From assembly GCA_020431945.1 (NCBI GenBank), contig JAGQHH010000203.1, positions 1 to 28,759 on the forward strand: 28,759 nt of DNA, written 5' to 3'. Positions 1 through 7,400 of the stretch are shown here, in pieces (position 1 is the stretch's first letter; every line of letters begins with the position of its first letter). The notes beneath the pieces were generated by a model. It was not told the DNA's origin. It did no database searches and saw only the letters and a program-made list of their open reading frames with translations. Source of the stretch: Cyanobacteria bacterium HKST-UBA02 (GTDB lineage: Bacteria; Cyanobacteriota; Vampirovibrionia; Obscuribacterales; Obscuribacteraceae). The position numbers and the translations under genes are program-made.

Positions 1-2
1 GC

Positions 3-161
3 CATCCCATAGCCAAAAAGGTCGCCCAGGGCACCCTGGTTGGTGCCGGTGTCGGTCTTGCTGCCAAGAAAGGCCGCGGAACAGGCAAGACCACCGCAAA
101 AGTCGCCGCCACCGGCGCCGCTGTCGGTCTGGCCGCCGGGCTTCTCAAAGACCTCAAATAG
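3..161 (+). CDS. Hypothetical protein, C-terminal part (5' end outside window)
   Basis: An open frame enters from the left edge and ends at TAG 159-161, giving 52 visible C-terminal residues. They are rich in Gly, Ala, Lys and Thr, with alternating small residues such as GAGVGLAA and TGAAVGLAAGLL. This looks like a glycine-zipper-type or small-residue helix with basic linkers. I do not recognise the family, and the missing N-terminus prevents any functional call. It converges on the AbiE-like gene pair; a perfect hairpin lies just after its stop. The alanine/glycine-rich composition could also produce a fortuitous open frame, but the clean stop followed directly by a terminator-like hairpin supports a real gene. 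Confidence 0.5.
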   Translation, partial: HPIAKKVAQGTLVGAGVGLAAKKGRGTGKTTAKVAATGAAVGLAAGLLKDLK

Positions 162-184
162 AGGCAAGACGGAATAGATTGCAG

Positions 185-214
185 GAAGAAGAAGATCGAA
201 AGATCTTCTTCTTC
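185..214. terminator. Perfect 13-bp hairpin between convergent genes
   Basis: The arms 185-197 (GAAGAAGAAGATC) and 202-214 are exact reverse complements around a GAAA tetraloop. The hairpin lies in the 58-bp gap between the stop at 161 (+) and the stop at 220 (-), where a shared terminator for both directions is expected. There is no long T-tract, but the 3' arm itself is pyrimidine-rich and continues into TCTATT. It may therefore act as a weak bidirectional terminator or an mRNA 3'-end stabiliser. Confidence 0.6.
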
Positions 215-219
215 TCTAT

Positions 220-1086
220 TCAGGCTCCTAAGAGCCCTCTGGCAAGAAGCTGCCCATGCAATCTACTTATGTGATTGAAAGCCTTTTCTAGCGCGATGTT
301 CTTCTCTTCCGGCATTATTCTGTCGAAGCGGGGAGCCCATTCTTCAGGCGGTTCAGGAAGTGGCTCCAAAATCCGAGACGACATGCCTCGTTCTTCCGCA
401 AATCGACTCAACGCTGCTGCAACCTTCTCTTGATCGAGCCCCTGCTCGACCAGAAGAACCATATGCGCTATGTCACCGATGCGATTCTGGCTCATAGACT
501 CGACATAGATGAGGAGCTTGTCTGCAAAAAGGTGTTCCGGCGGCACAACGCTCATCTGCGCAGAATCAATATCTGCCCATGACAGGTGATTCGGAGCTGT
601 CACTATTATTGGTGGCAACACGTGACTCTCTGCTACAGCAACATCTAGAGGAAATGAGGAAAAGCGTTCCCGAGAATCGCCGATATAGGACCGGACTGAT
701 ACTCTGGCAGCTACATCCTTTGGCTCCAGGTCACTGAAGCCCAGTGCCTCGCCTGTATCGAAACGGAAATGGTCGCTCACCTGAGCCTGCTCAAGCCTGT
801 CGTTCAGTAAGTCGCGGATAATTCGAGGTAGCTGCTCTTTCTTAGATGGCTGCTCTTCCATGATGATCACGTCTATGTCTTTAGTATGAGGGCTTACAGG
901 CACTTGCGCTTTGACGGCATATCCGCCCTTGACGGTCATCTGCTCAGGGTCCATGCGAGCGAGAAATCTTTCATATGCAATCTCGCTACGGAGTTCCGGA
1001 GGCTCTCTTCCCTCTGCGGCTGCCCTTTCCAGCACATAGGTTTCCAGGCTCTTCTCGAACTCTTCAGCGCTTTGAAATCTCGACAT
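220..1086 (-). CDS. abiEii: AbiEii/AbiGii-type nucleotidyltransferase toxin
   Basis: 288 aa. The N-terminal half has the nucleotidyltransferase signature of the AbiEii/AbiGii family: KGGYAV at residues 53-58 (the KGG motif), followed by TKDIDV at 68-73, whose two acidic residues would bind the metal. The later segment PPEHLFADKLLIY matches the Lys-containing third motif seen in this DUF1814-type family. AbiEii proteins are toxic members of type IV toxin-antitoxin/abortive-infection pairs and modify nucleic acid targets using an NTP. The gene follows the AbiEi-like gene with a 23-bp overlap, the usual antitoxin-then-toxin order, so the two are probably co-translated. The full motif set and a length close to AbiEii suggest an intact toxin. 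Transcription would end at the hairpin at 185-214. Confidence 0.82.
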   Translation of the reverse strand: MSRFQSAEEFEKSLETYVLERAAAEGREPPELRSEIAYERFLARMDPEQMTVKGGYAVKAQVPVSPHTKDIDVIIMEEQPSKKEQLPRIIRDLLNDRLEQAQVSDHFRFDTGEALGFSDLEPKDVAARVSVRSYIGDSRERFSSFPLDVAVAESHVLPPIIVTAPNHLSWADIDSAQMSVVPPEHLFADKLLIYVESMSQNRIGDIAHMVLLVEQGLDQEKVAAALSRFAEERGMSSRILEPLPEPPEEWAPRFDRIMPEEKNIALEKAFNHISRLHGQLLARGLLGA

Positions 1087-1702
1087 CTTTGATTCCTGCC
1101 ATATCTAACAACCATGACACCTTTGCTGCCTGCCAGTCAGAGAATACTTCCCGGTCAAGGTGGCGCTTTGCCACCAGCCCTCGATCCCAGGCCTGTTGCA
1201 TAGCCTGCTTCAGAAAGCGCTGCTCGACGAGATCCTGAAAAAGCAAATCGAGAATGGTTCTTAGCGGTGTTGTCACTTGGAAGCACGAGTATCTTTGAAA
1301 GTCTCTTGCTTCCAGGTGTTCCTTATGCAGGGTCATTCGGAAAGGTGGTCTGGAGTGCCGACGGAACTTCTTAGGCACCGTCATATGGATTCCGTGACCG
1401 AGCCCATAGCCGGTCCAGTCTGACAGCTCATGCAGCTGCAATGCGGTTTCGTAGGAGAAAACACCCTGAGGCTGGGCGTTTATATCGAGAGCCCAGAGAT
1501 GACAGATAACCAGCTCGGGATTTCTCAAAGGCGGGAAATTCTCGAGCCGAAAGATTCCACGGGCAATGCGTTTCCAATTGCCCGCCTGGACATGATGCGC
1601 TTGATTCTGCTGGGTGTAGCCAAAACGCTTTGCCTGGCTTGCTGTGAAGTAGCCCTGCTGAGCAGTGGCAAGTAAAAACAAAGCTGGAAAATCTGGCGGC
1701 AT
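1064..1702 (-). CDS. abiEi: AbiEi-type antitoxin / transcriptional repressor
   Basis: 212 aa. Residues about 12-55 form a winged-helix-like AbiEi N-terminal domain: GYFTASQAKRFGY, then a helix and WKRIARGIFRL, the typical 'W-x-R-(I/V)-x-R-G-(I/V)-Y-R-L' ending. The remainder resembles the AbiEi C-terminal antitoxin domain (SYETALQLHELSD, then HMTVPKKFRR). AbiEi proteins neutralise AbiEii and repress their own promoter. It overlaps the toxin start by 23 bp and is preceded by an AT-rich region with repeated AAGTATA sites. The ATG at 1702 is the first in frame after that region. The identification rests on motifs and on its partner. Confidence 0.8.
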   Translation of the reverse strand: MPPDFPALFLLATAQQGYFTASQAKRFGYTQQNQAHHVQAGNWKRIARGIFRLENFPPLRNPELVICHLWALDINAQPQGVFSYETALQLHELSDWTGYGLGHGIHMTVPKKFRRHSRPPFRMTLHKEHLEARDFQRYSCFQVTTPLRTILDLLFQDLVEQRFLKQAMQQAWDRGLVAKRHLDREVFSDWQAAKVSWLLDMAGIKDVEISKR

Positions 1703-1760
1703 GCAAGTATAAATAACAAGTTTTACTTTTTAAGTATACACCAATCCCTTGTTACAGCCA
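1703..1760 (-). promoter_or_regulatory. AT-rich promoter/operator region of the abiE-like pair
   Basis: This short gap before abiEi is far more AT-rich than its surroundings. It carries a 7-bp direct repeat AAGTATA (1705-1711 and 1732-1738) and smaller AAGT/ACTT inverted elements between the copies. Each repeat reads TATACTT on the minus strand and could be a -10 element. The upstream copy (TATACT, 1738 to 1733) leaves about 25 nt of leader. No convincing -35 is seen. AbiEi antitoxins autoregulate by binding repeats here, so these are candidate operator half-sites. Confidence 0.4.
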
Positions 1761-1777
1761 CAGCGCTGGTACATCTT

Positions 1778-2167
1778 TCACTCAGCTTTTGCCAGGAGTG
1801 GCAGCTCACTTACGATTACATCCCAGGGCACATTCAGGAGTCCATCATCTGTCTGCTCAATCAAACCGACACAGGCAAGCTCTTTTACGTCCGTATGCAC
1901 GTTCTTATAATCTCGCTTCAGCTCACCAGCCAGCTTCCTGATACTCATAGGCCCGGCCTCCCTGAGATGCCGGAGGAGATCGAATCGCCTGGACGAAAGA
2001 CACTTGAACAACAAGGCAGCATCGGTAAAATGCAATCGATTTACCGGGTGCTCGACAGGCAGTCCTGCCTCCGCTCGCTTCCAGGCCCTTATGAAATCAC
2101 TACCTGCCTGGCGTGCACCGCCTACTCCGACCACCAGTGTTCTCTTTTTCTTAGCCAAGACTTTCAC
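1778..2167 (-). CDS. wHTH antitoxin-like protein (TumA / HVO_A0114 family)
   Basis: 129 aa, GTG start. The first ~65 residues are basic and contain PVNRLHFTDAALLFKCLSSRR. They are followed by a winged helix-turn-helix (about 65-115): FDLLRHLREAGPMSIRKLAGEL, then DYKNVHTDVKELACVGLI, where the recognition helix reads KRDYKNVHTDV. This arrangement is characteristic of HVO_A0114-type regulators that sit after TumE toxins. The gene overlaps the TumE-like gene by 17 bp, so the toxin is first and the DNA-binding antitoxin second. It probably represses the promoter at 2447-2479. The GTG lies within an AGGGGTG context; a slightly different start is possible. Confidence 0.75.
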   Translation of the reverse strand: MKVLAKKKRTLVVGVGGARQAGSDFIRAWKRAEAGLPVEHPVNRLHFTDAALLFKCLSSRRFDLLRHLREAGPMSIRKLAGELKRDYKNVHTDVKELACVGLIEQTDDGLLNVPWDVIVSELPLLAKAE

Positions 2168-2444
2168 CCCTGAGCATTTCTATATCACTGTAGAAATCAG
2201 CAACCAACTCTTCCACCCCCCTGAATTCATAAGGCTCTTCCCTGTCTTCAATGTGCTTGTGATCGCCTTTCCCTTTCTCATTGTCGTAACGGATCAGCGT
2301 CTTGCCGGGCATACCGTAATGGAGCCGGTATTTCAATCCATGGGGTCGCTCGTCCGTCTTTTCAGGCAGCTCCCAGAGCTTCATCTCCAGGATGGCTCCG
2401 TCGGGAAAGACCACCTTTTCATGGAAGATAAGCTTTGCCTTCAT
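2151..2444 (-). CDS. TumE-family toxin (DUF6516)
   Basis: 97 aa. The pattern KAKLIFHEKVVFPDGAILE, then LKYRLHYGMPGKTLIRYDNE, KGKGDHKHI and YEFRGVEELVADFYSDIE is typical of small TumE/DUF6516 toxins, with the conserved 'RYDNxxGKGDHxH' core (about residues 51-66). TumE toxins are paired with a wHTH antitoxin encoded directly downstream, exactly as here (17-bp overlap with the 129-aa gene). The biochemical target is not evident from sequence. The ATG at 2444 has no Shine-Dalgarno sequence. A TATAAT box lies only 6 bp upstream, so the mRNA is probably leaderless. The gene is a compact two-gene operon at the end of the glycan gene run. Confidence 0.78.
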   Translation of the reverse strand: MKAKLIFHEKVVFPDGAILEMKLWELPEKTDERPHGLKYRLHYGMPGKTLIRYDNEKGKGDHKHIEDREEPYEFRGVEELVADFYSDIEMLRGESLG

Positions 2445-2446
2445 CT

Positions 2447-2479
2447 GGTAATTATACCATATGGTTTAAATACCACCAA
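2447..2479 (-). promoter_or_regulatory. Leaderless promoter with overlapping 28-bp palindrome (tumE-tumA)
   Basis: On the minus strand a -35 TTGGTG (2479-2474), a 17-bp spacer and a perfect -10 TATAAT (2456-2451) place transcription start at or beside the A of the ATG at 2444. An interrupted palindrome spans 2447-2474: GGTA, 6 nt, CCATATGG (2457-2464), 6 nt, TACC. It covers the -10 and the whole spacer. This is a good candidate operator for autorepression by the adjacent wHTH antitoxin. Confidence 0.65.
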
Positions 2480-2504
2480 TCAAAGAGCAGAAAAAACAGG
2501 CTTG

Positions 2505-3638
2505 CTAATTGCTCTCTTTTCGCTGATAGACGATATCCTTGATCGCCCTCAGGGGAGCCGTGACTTTCCAGGACGGGCTCTCGAGAAGCTTGTGGATCTC
2601 TTTCTGCCAGAGGGCGAGTTCGTCTTCTCTCGTCCGTCTGAGATGATCGATATCTGAGACCGAAGAAGTAACGTAGCGCAGGCTATGAAAGGAGAGCTCT
2701 TTGAATCCGGCAAGCACCCTGGCCAGGTCCTTTTCTCTGAAAAGAGAGGGCTCCGGATTATCGGCGAGAGGCAGGCGGCACTTCCCTGTACCGATAGCCA
2801 CTGCGTCTTCCACGCTCAATCCATCTTCGTTCACCAGGTGATCGACATAGAGAGCCGAAAGCTCGATCACACGCTGGACATAATGCTCATAGCTCTCGCC
2901 CAGGTCCTCGAGCTGGCTCCGGTACTTCTTGCCCAGTAGAATCAGATCCAGGGCGAAAAGAGTCCCCCTGAGATTACGGGTGGTGCCGCTGCCTCCATGC
3001 CGGCGAAAAGAGCAGAGCACATCGCTCAGATAGTAATACCCGGAGCCCTGGATGATCCTGAACCAGTACTCCATGTCGCCATAGTGGAAAAACTCTGCGT
3101 CGAAACCGTCACCTTTTCGATCGGCACGGAACATCACGGTGCTGGGCTCGCCAATCCAGTTGTCCAGGGTGATCATGTTGAAGATAATCGCCTCGTCGCC
3201 GGCCATCTTGAAAGATACCGGAAAACGATCGAAACGCTTGAGCTCCTCTCCATCCGGTCCGATCCAGCGCTTGCCGGCGCTCACCAGGGCGACATCGGGA
3301 TTGTCAATCAGCACTTCGAGCTGCTTTTCGATCTGGGTCGGCGCCAGAACATCGTCCTGGGCGAAAGGCTTGATGAAATCTCCCTTCGCCCGCTTCAGAC
3401 ATTCGTTGTAATTTTCGAAAAGTCCGACATTGGTCTCATTTCGCCATACGCAAAGACGCTTATCAGCGCCGGCATGCTTCTCGGCAATCGCCAGACTATC
3501 GTCCCCGGAGCAGTCATCGGCTATGAGCAGCTCGAAATTCTCGTAGCTCTGAGCAAGAATGCTCTCGATGGCTTCCGAGAGGAAGCGGGCTCCGTTATAG
3601 ACAGGCAATAGAACTGAAACGAGAGGTCTGTCGCTCAC
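2505..3638 (-). CDS. Family 2 glycosyltransferase (GT-A)
   Basis: 377 aa. The GT2 core occupies roughly residues 5-230: VSVLLPVYNGARFL (8-20), the UDP-binding ADD (40-42) and the metal-binding QDD (94-96), then FHYGDMEYWFR, the usual 'xED' acceptor-side region with Asp-Met-Glu. No membrane segment is seen, so it should act at the cytoplasmic face on a nucleotide-sugar donor. The C-terminus ends in SPSWKVTAPLRA (354-365) plus a basic tail, a motif common in surface-polysaccharide transferases. It has the same length and architecture as the GT2 at 13529-14662. It is the last gene of the run from 8849 and overlaps the preceding GT4 by 4 bp (ATGA), indicating translational coupling. Donor and acceptor cannot be told. 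Confidence 0.88.
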   Translation of the reverse strand: MSDRPLVSVLLPVYNGARFLSEAIESILAQSYENFELLIADDCSGDDSLAIAEKHAGADKRLCVWRNETNVGLFENYNECLKRAKGDFIKPFAQDDVLAPTQIEKQLEVLIDNPDVALVSAGKRWIGPDGEELKRFDRFPVSFKMAGDEAIIFNMITLDNWIGEPSTVMFRADRKGDGFDAEFFHYGDMEYWFRIIQGSGYYYLSDVLCSFRRHGGSGTTRNLRGTLFALDLILLGKKYRSQLEDLGESYEHYVQRVIELSALYVDHLVNEDGLSVEDAVAIGTGKCRLPLADNPEPSLFREKDLARVLAGFKELSFHSLRYVTSSVSDIDHLRRTREDELALWQKEIHKLLESPSWKVTAPLRAIKDIVYQRKESN

Positions 3639-5191
3639 TTGCTAGCCACCAGCTCCTGCTCTTCGCTTCGCACCCTGACGTCTTGCTCGAGCTTCTTGAT
3701 GAATTGCGGGTTTTCCTTACCGGCCCGGCCGAATCCCAGAGGCGTTAGAAACAGCCTGGAAAGCCTCAGGAAAAGCTTGGCGGCAGAGAGCCGTGGTCTG
3801 TTGACGATCTGGCGCTGCCAGTGATAGAGCCGGAAACTGAAGGATTGACGGTACATCTCGTCATAGAGCATCTTGTCGAAAGAGCGCAAGAATTGCGCCG
3901 CATCGGCCATGGCCTCGCTATCGCTCTTGAGATACTGGCGGTGCTGGTACCGGGCAGCGAACCCTGCTATGGCGTTTTCATAAAGAGCGGCGGTCTCGCC
4001 GGCAATGACCTTTCGATCGAAGTTGGCAAGCACGCGCTCTCTGGCGTTGCGCCCCAGACGCTCGCGCTCGGCGTCATTGGAAAGCAATTCGAGAACTGCT
4101 TCGGCAATGGCTTTAGAGTCCCGGGGCGGGATCACCACACCGGACTCGCCGTCGACCATATATTCCCTGGTACCACCGGCGGAGCTGCCCACCACGGCAT
4201 TGCCGCAGGACATCGCCTCCAGGCAGGTATAAGGAGAATTATCATAGACAGAGGGCACGATAGAGATATCGGCGCTGCGATAATATGTGGGCAGTGCTGC
4301 AAGCGGGACCCGGTCGATGAATTCTACATGCCCGCTGCAGTTGGTCCGGCGAAGACGCTCTTTGAGATCCTCGAGCACGGAGCTGTGTCCAGCACCGGTT
4401 TTAGTATCATCGCCGATGATCACGAAACGGACATTGTCGAATCTGGATACGACCTCCGGAATCGCATCAACCAGGTAAGAAATTCCTTTGCGCTCCTCGA
4501 GACGACCGATGAACATCACCATCAGGCGTCCGTCGGAAGGCAGGGCGACGTCTCCTTCCGGCGAGAACTCTGAGGTATTGATCGGATTGCGGACGATGGC
4601 GATCTTTTCCCTGGGATAGCCAAGATCCCCGGCGACGAAATCAGCAAGATCGTCGCTGGGAGAGGTGATGCCGTCGGCATTGAGCATCGCCACGCGCTCG
4701 ATCATAGCGACCAGCTGATGGTCGAAGGAAGGAGTGACATTATGGAGTTGCTCGGCAATGAATTTCGAGTGCGGCGTATAAAGACGGACCAGAAGCGGAG
4801 CCGCCTTGGTGACCGCCGGCATGAGCCCTTCTGCGAGAAGCTCGGGGGAGTCCACCACGTCGAAGGGGCGCTCTTTATGCAGCTCCAGGAACTTCGCCCA
4901 GAGAGCCGTGGCAGCCCCGAGACAGTACTGGCTGTAAGGCGTATAGAGTGGCACCAGGCTGAGATTCTTCGTAATCCCGGTCTTGTCCACGCGGTGGACC
5001 CTGATCGTCTGCCTGACACCGGCATCCTCCACCACATCTTCAAAGGTCCCTACCCTGTCTTTGGACAGGGAGACGACCTCGACCTCGTGACCGTTGAGGG
5101 CGAGACCGTGGGCGAGATGCCTGGTGAAGGTGGCGATACCACCGAATCCGGTATCAGGGGGATATTCTCTCGAAATCAGGCAGACCCGCAT
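3635..5191 (-). CDS. Family 4 glycosyltransferase (GT-B)
   Basis: 518 aa. The N-terminal Rossmann half starts RVCLISREYPPDTGFGGIA with the glycine-rich acceptor loop. The C-terminal half has FIGRLEERKG (227-236) and the GT4 signature around D317 to E325 followed by AMSCGNAVVGSSAGG and REYMVDGESG. The donor is a nucleotide sugar, and the first acidic residue of the classical E-x7-E is Asp here. About 110 residues follow the catalytic domain, ending in Arg/Leu-rich helices (near RLSAAKLFLRLSRLFL) that could attach to the membrane. The start ATG lies one base after the stop of the upstream nucleotidyltransferase, and the stop overlaps the next GT2 by 4 bp, so it is mid-operon. Confidence 0.88.
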   Translation of the reverse strand: MRVCLISREYPPDTGFGGIATFTRHLAHGLALNGHEVEVVSLSKDRVGTFEDVVEDAGVRQTIRVHRVDKTGITKNLSLVPLYTPYSQYCLGAATALWAKFLELHKERPFDVVDSPELLAEGLMPAVTKAAPLLVRLYTPHSKFIAEQLHNVTPSFDHQLVAMIERVAMLNADGITSPSDDLADFVAGDLGYPREKIAIVRNPINTSEFSPEGDVALPSDGRLMVMFIGRLEERKGISYLVDAIPEVVSRFDNVRFVIIGDDTKTGAGHSSVLEDLKERLRRTNCSGHVEFIDRVPLAALPTYYRSADISIVPSVYDNSPYTCLEAMSCGNAVVGSSAGGTREYMVDGESGVVIPPRDSKAIAEAVLELLSNDAERERLGRNARERVLANFDRKVIAGETAALYENAIAGFAARYQHRQYLKSDSEAMADAAQFLRSFDKMLYDEMYRQSFSFRLYHWQRQIVNRPRLSAAKLFLRLSRLFLTPLGFGRAGKENPQFIKKLEQDVRVRSEEQELVASK

Positions 5192-5192
5192 A

Positions 5193-6311
5193 TCACATCA
5201 CCGACGGCCGCAGGGTGCCGAGCCGTCCCGTCGACTGCACCACCGGCAGCTCGGAGGCCATGCGGGCTCTTACTTCTTCGTTGTCCTCATCGTCGATGCA
5301 TTCTCTCTGGGCCTGCTCGAAAGTATCGACACTGCCGATATCGATCCACTGCTCCCGGAGCGGGCAAACGCCGACTCTCTCGCCTGCTTCCATGAGCCGA
5401 TCGAAGAGCATGGGCATATCGAAGGGCTTGCCTTTCGGCACCAGGCGAAGGACGGATGGATCGAGGATGTAAATGCCGGCATTGATGAAGTGGCGCTCCA
5501 CAGGCTTCTCGAGAATGCCTCTCATAGAGAAGCCTTCGTGAGCCACCACGCCATAAGGAATGGCGACATCATAGGGAGCCACGCACATGGTGGCGACCGA
5601 TCCGCAACGGCGATGAAAAGCCAGCAGATCCGGAAACTTTATAGTGGTTACCAGATCGCCGTTCATCACCAGTATCGGTCTTTCGATATTCTCTTCGGGA
5701 AGCATGCCCAGGGCACCGGCAGTGCCGAGTCGCTCTTTCTCATGCAGATATTCGATATTGACTCCCCAGCGCGAACCGGTCTCGAAAAAAGACTCGATCA
5801 TCGAGGCATGATGATGGACAGTCAGATAGACGTTCTTGAAACCCTGCCTGGAGAGACGCTCGATGGTCCGTTCCAGAAGAGGCTTGCCTTTCACTTTCAG
5901 CAGCGGCTTCGGGCAATTGTCGGTCAGCGGCCGCAAGCGTTCTCCCTTGCCCCCTACCATCAGCACTACCGGGTGCTCTCCCACTGCCGGCGCGGCTTGC
6001 TCCGCTCGGGACAGGCCGGTGACGACACCGGACTCATCGGTGCTCACCGAATAAGCGCTGCCCTCGATACGCACCAGGCGGCTGTCTGCCATGGAAGGCT
6101 CCATGATCATCTTCACCGGTTGATCGAAGCCTATCCGGGAAAGGATGCACTGCCTGATCGAAGCATCAGTGACCGAGCCGAGAAGGCGATTCTTATCGTC
6201 CACCACAAGAGCCAGTCCGTATCCAACTGAGTCCACCACCTTGACCGCAGCGGCCACGGGGTCCTCGGGTCGGAGCAGAGTATGTCTAAAAGTATGGCGG
6301 AAATCAGACAT
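5193..6311 (-). CDS. CBS-linked sugar-1-phosphate nucleotidyltransferase (PtmE-like)
   Basis: 372 aa in two parts. Residues ~8-100 look like CBS motifs (GYGLALVVDDKNRLLGSVTDASIR). Residues ~114-345 are a nucleotidyltransferase: VGGKGERLRPLT (119-130), CPKPLLKVKGKPLLE with the sugar-phosphate lysine, MNGDLVT for the metal-binding Asp, and EKPVERHFINAGIY. The same architecture is found in PtmE, the GlcN-1-phosphate guanylyltransferase of legionaminic acid synthesis, and in GDP-mannose-pyrophosphorylase-like proteins. The product is therefore a GDP- or other NDP-sugar. The start overlaps the LegB-like stop by 8 bp, so a coupled pair supplying the dehydratase substrate is plausible. A ~30-residue acidic/variable tail ends the protein. 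Nucleotide and sugar specificity are inferred only. Confidence 0.8.
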   Translation of the reverse strand: MSDFRHTFRHTLLRPEDPVAAAVKVVDSVGYGLALVVDDKNRLLGSVTDASIRQCILSRIGFDQPVKMIMEPSMADSRLVRIEGSAYSVSTDESGVVTGLSRAEQAAPAVGEHPVVLMVGGKGERLRPLTDNCPKPLLKVKGKPLLERTIERLSRQGFKNVYLTVHHHASMIESFFETGSRWGVNIEYLHEKERLGTAGALGMLPEENIERPILVMNGDLVTTIKFPDLLAFHRRCGSVATMCVAPYDVAIPYGVVAHEGFSMRGILEKPVERHFINAGIYILDPSVLRLVPKGKPFDMPMLFDRLMEAGERVGVCPLREQWIDIGSVDTFEQAQRECIDDEDNEEVRARMASELPVVQSTGRLGTLRPSVM

Positions 6312-7317
6312 TGTAGACGTTGGCCTTGTATCCCTTCAGATTTTCCTTGTTCAAGAACCAGTCGGCGGTTTTCGACAGACCCCGCTTGAGACCGTCCCGT
6401 CCGCCGTAAGCAGGCTCCCAGCCCAGTAATTTCTTGGCTTTGCTGTTGTCGGCCCAGAGCCGATTGACCTCGCTCTTCTCGGGACGAAGCCTGGCCTCAT
6501 CGGTAACCACTTTTATATCAGCGCCCATGACTTCGGCTATGAGATCCACCGTGTCGCCGATGGAGATCTCGAAGTTCGAGCCGATATTGACCACTTCGCC
6601 GTTGGCGTCCTGACAGCGGGCGGCGGCAATGAAACCACTGACGGTATCGAGGACGAAATTGAAATCCCGGGTCGGATGCAGAGAGCCTAGCTTGATCTCT
6701 TTCTTGCCGCTGGCAATTTGAATAATAGTCGCAGGAATAATCGCCCGGGCGGACTGACGCGGTCCGTAGGTGTTGAAGGGACGCACCACCGTCACCGGCG
6801 TGCCGAAGCTGTTATAGAAAGAGAGCGCCAGCTGATCCGCACCGATTTTGGTGGCAGCGTAAGGCGACTGAGCCTGCAGGGGATGCTCTTCGGTGATGGG
6901 CACGAAGCGGGCAGTGCCATAGACTTCGCTGGTGGAGGTATGGACCACTTTCTCGACACCGAGCTCGCGAGCGGCCTGGAGAATATTGAGAGTACCGCCG
7001 ACATTGGTCTCCACATAAGAGCCCGGGGAGCTGTAACTGTAAGGAATAGCGATGAGGGCAGCCAGATGCATGACTATGTCGCAGCCCCGCATGGCATTCT
7101 TGACCGAGTAAGGATCGCGGACGTCGCCGGAGACAACTTCCACCGACTCTTTGATCTGGCTATCGCAATTCTCGAGATTGCCCCAGGTGTTCCAGGAGTT
7201 GTAACAACCGAAAGCCCGGACTTTATAGCCTTCTTTGACGAGCTGCTCGGTGAGGTGCGAGCCTATAAAGCCGTCGGCTCCGGTCACGAATACGGTGCTG
7301 GCACTGGCATCTGGCAT
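6304..7317 (-). CDS. legB: NAD-dependent NDP-sugar 4,6-dehydratase (LegB-like)
   Basis: 337 aa from the chosen start. It is an extended short-chain dehydrogenase/reductase: VTGADGFIGSHL binds NAD, HLAALIAIPYSY follows, then TSTSEVYG and the catalytic YAATK, and RPFNTYGPRQSARAIIP. The AALIAIPYSY and RQSARAIIP segments are typical of the retaining dehydratase LegB, which converts an NDP-GlcNAc to the 4-keto-6-deoxy sugar in legionaminic and bacillosamine-type routes. I prefer ATG 7317 over ATG 7350: a GGGTGG ribosome site precedes it, while the 7350 ATG is itself part of a likely -10 (TGGTATGAT). It is translationally coupled to the nucleotidyltransferase downstream. Confidence 0.85.
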   Translation of the reverse strand: MPDASASTVFVTGADGFIGSHLTEQLVKEGYKVRAFGCYNSWNTWGNLENCDSQIKESVEVVSGDVRDPYSVKNAMRGCDIVMHLAALIAIPYSYSSPGSYVETNVGGTLNILQAARELGVEKVVHTSTSEVYGTARFVPITEEHPLQAQSPYAATKIGADQLALSFYNSFGTPVTVVRPFNTYGPRQSARAIIPATIIQIASGKKEIKLGSLHPTRDFNFVLDTVSGFIAAARCQDANGEVVNIGSNFEISIGDTVDLIAEVMGADIKVVTDEARLRPEKSEVNRLWADNSKAKKLLGWEPAYGGRDGLKRGLSKTADWFLNKENLKGYKANVYNV

Positions 7318-7354
7318 AGTTTTCCACCCTTTTTTGGAAAGGGACATCATACCA
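7318..7354 (-). promoter_or_regulatory. Extended -10 promoter and 5'-leader hairpin of the legB-like gene
   Basis: On the minus strand TGGTATGAT (7354-7346) is an extended -10 (TGn plus TATGAT). It would start transcription near 7340. The short leader then begins with an inverted repeat: TTTCCA (7340-7335 read on the minus strand as TTTCCA), an A-rich loop holding GGG, and TGGAAA (7326-7321), directly before ATG 7317. The Shine-Dalgarno region thus sits in the loop and 3' arm. No -35 at the right distance is seen; TTGACA at 7396-7391 is too far upstream. Confidence 0.45.
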
Positions 7355-7400
7355 GAGGGGTCCGGGTTATCAGGTGGATCTTGTTTAATATGTCAACGCT

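Noticed and set aside
3821..4573. A 250-codon plus-strand open frame
   Set aside because: Antisense to the GT4 catalytic domain, with no ribosome site and no domain-like pattern.
5094..6230. A 378-codon open frame on the plus strand
   Set aside because: It lies wholly antisense to the well-conserved GT4 and nucleotidyltransferase genes. It lacks recognisable motifs and has the His/Arg-rich composition of a shadow frame.
7391..7396. TTGACA as a -35 for legB
   Set aside because: No acceptable -10 at 16-18 bp; the good -10 is 39 bp away.
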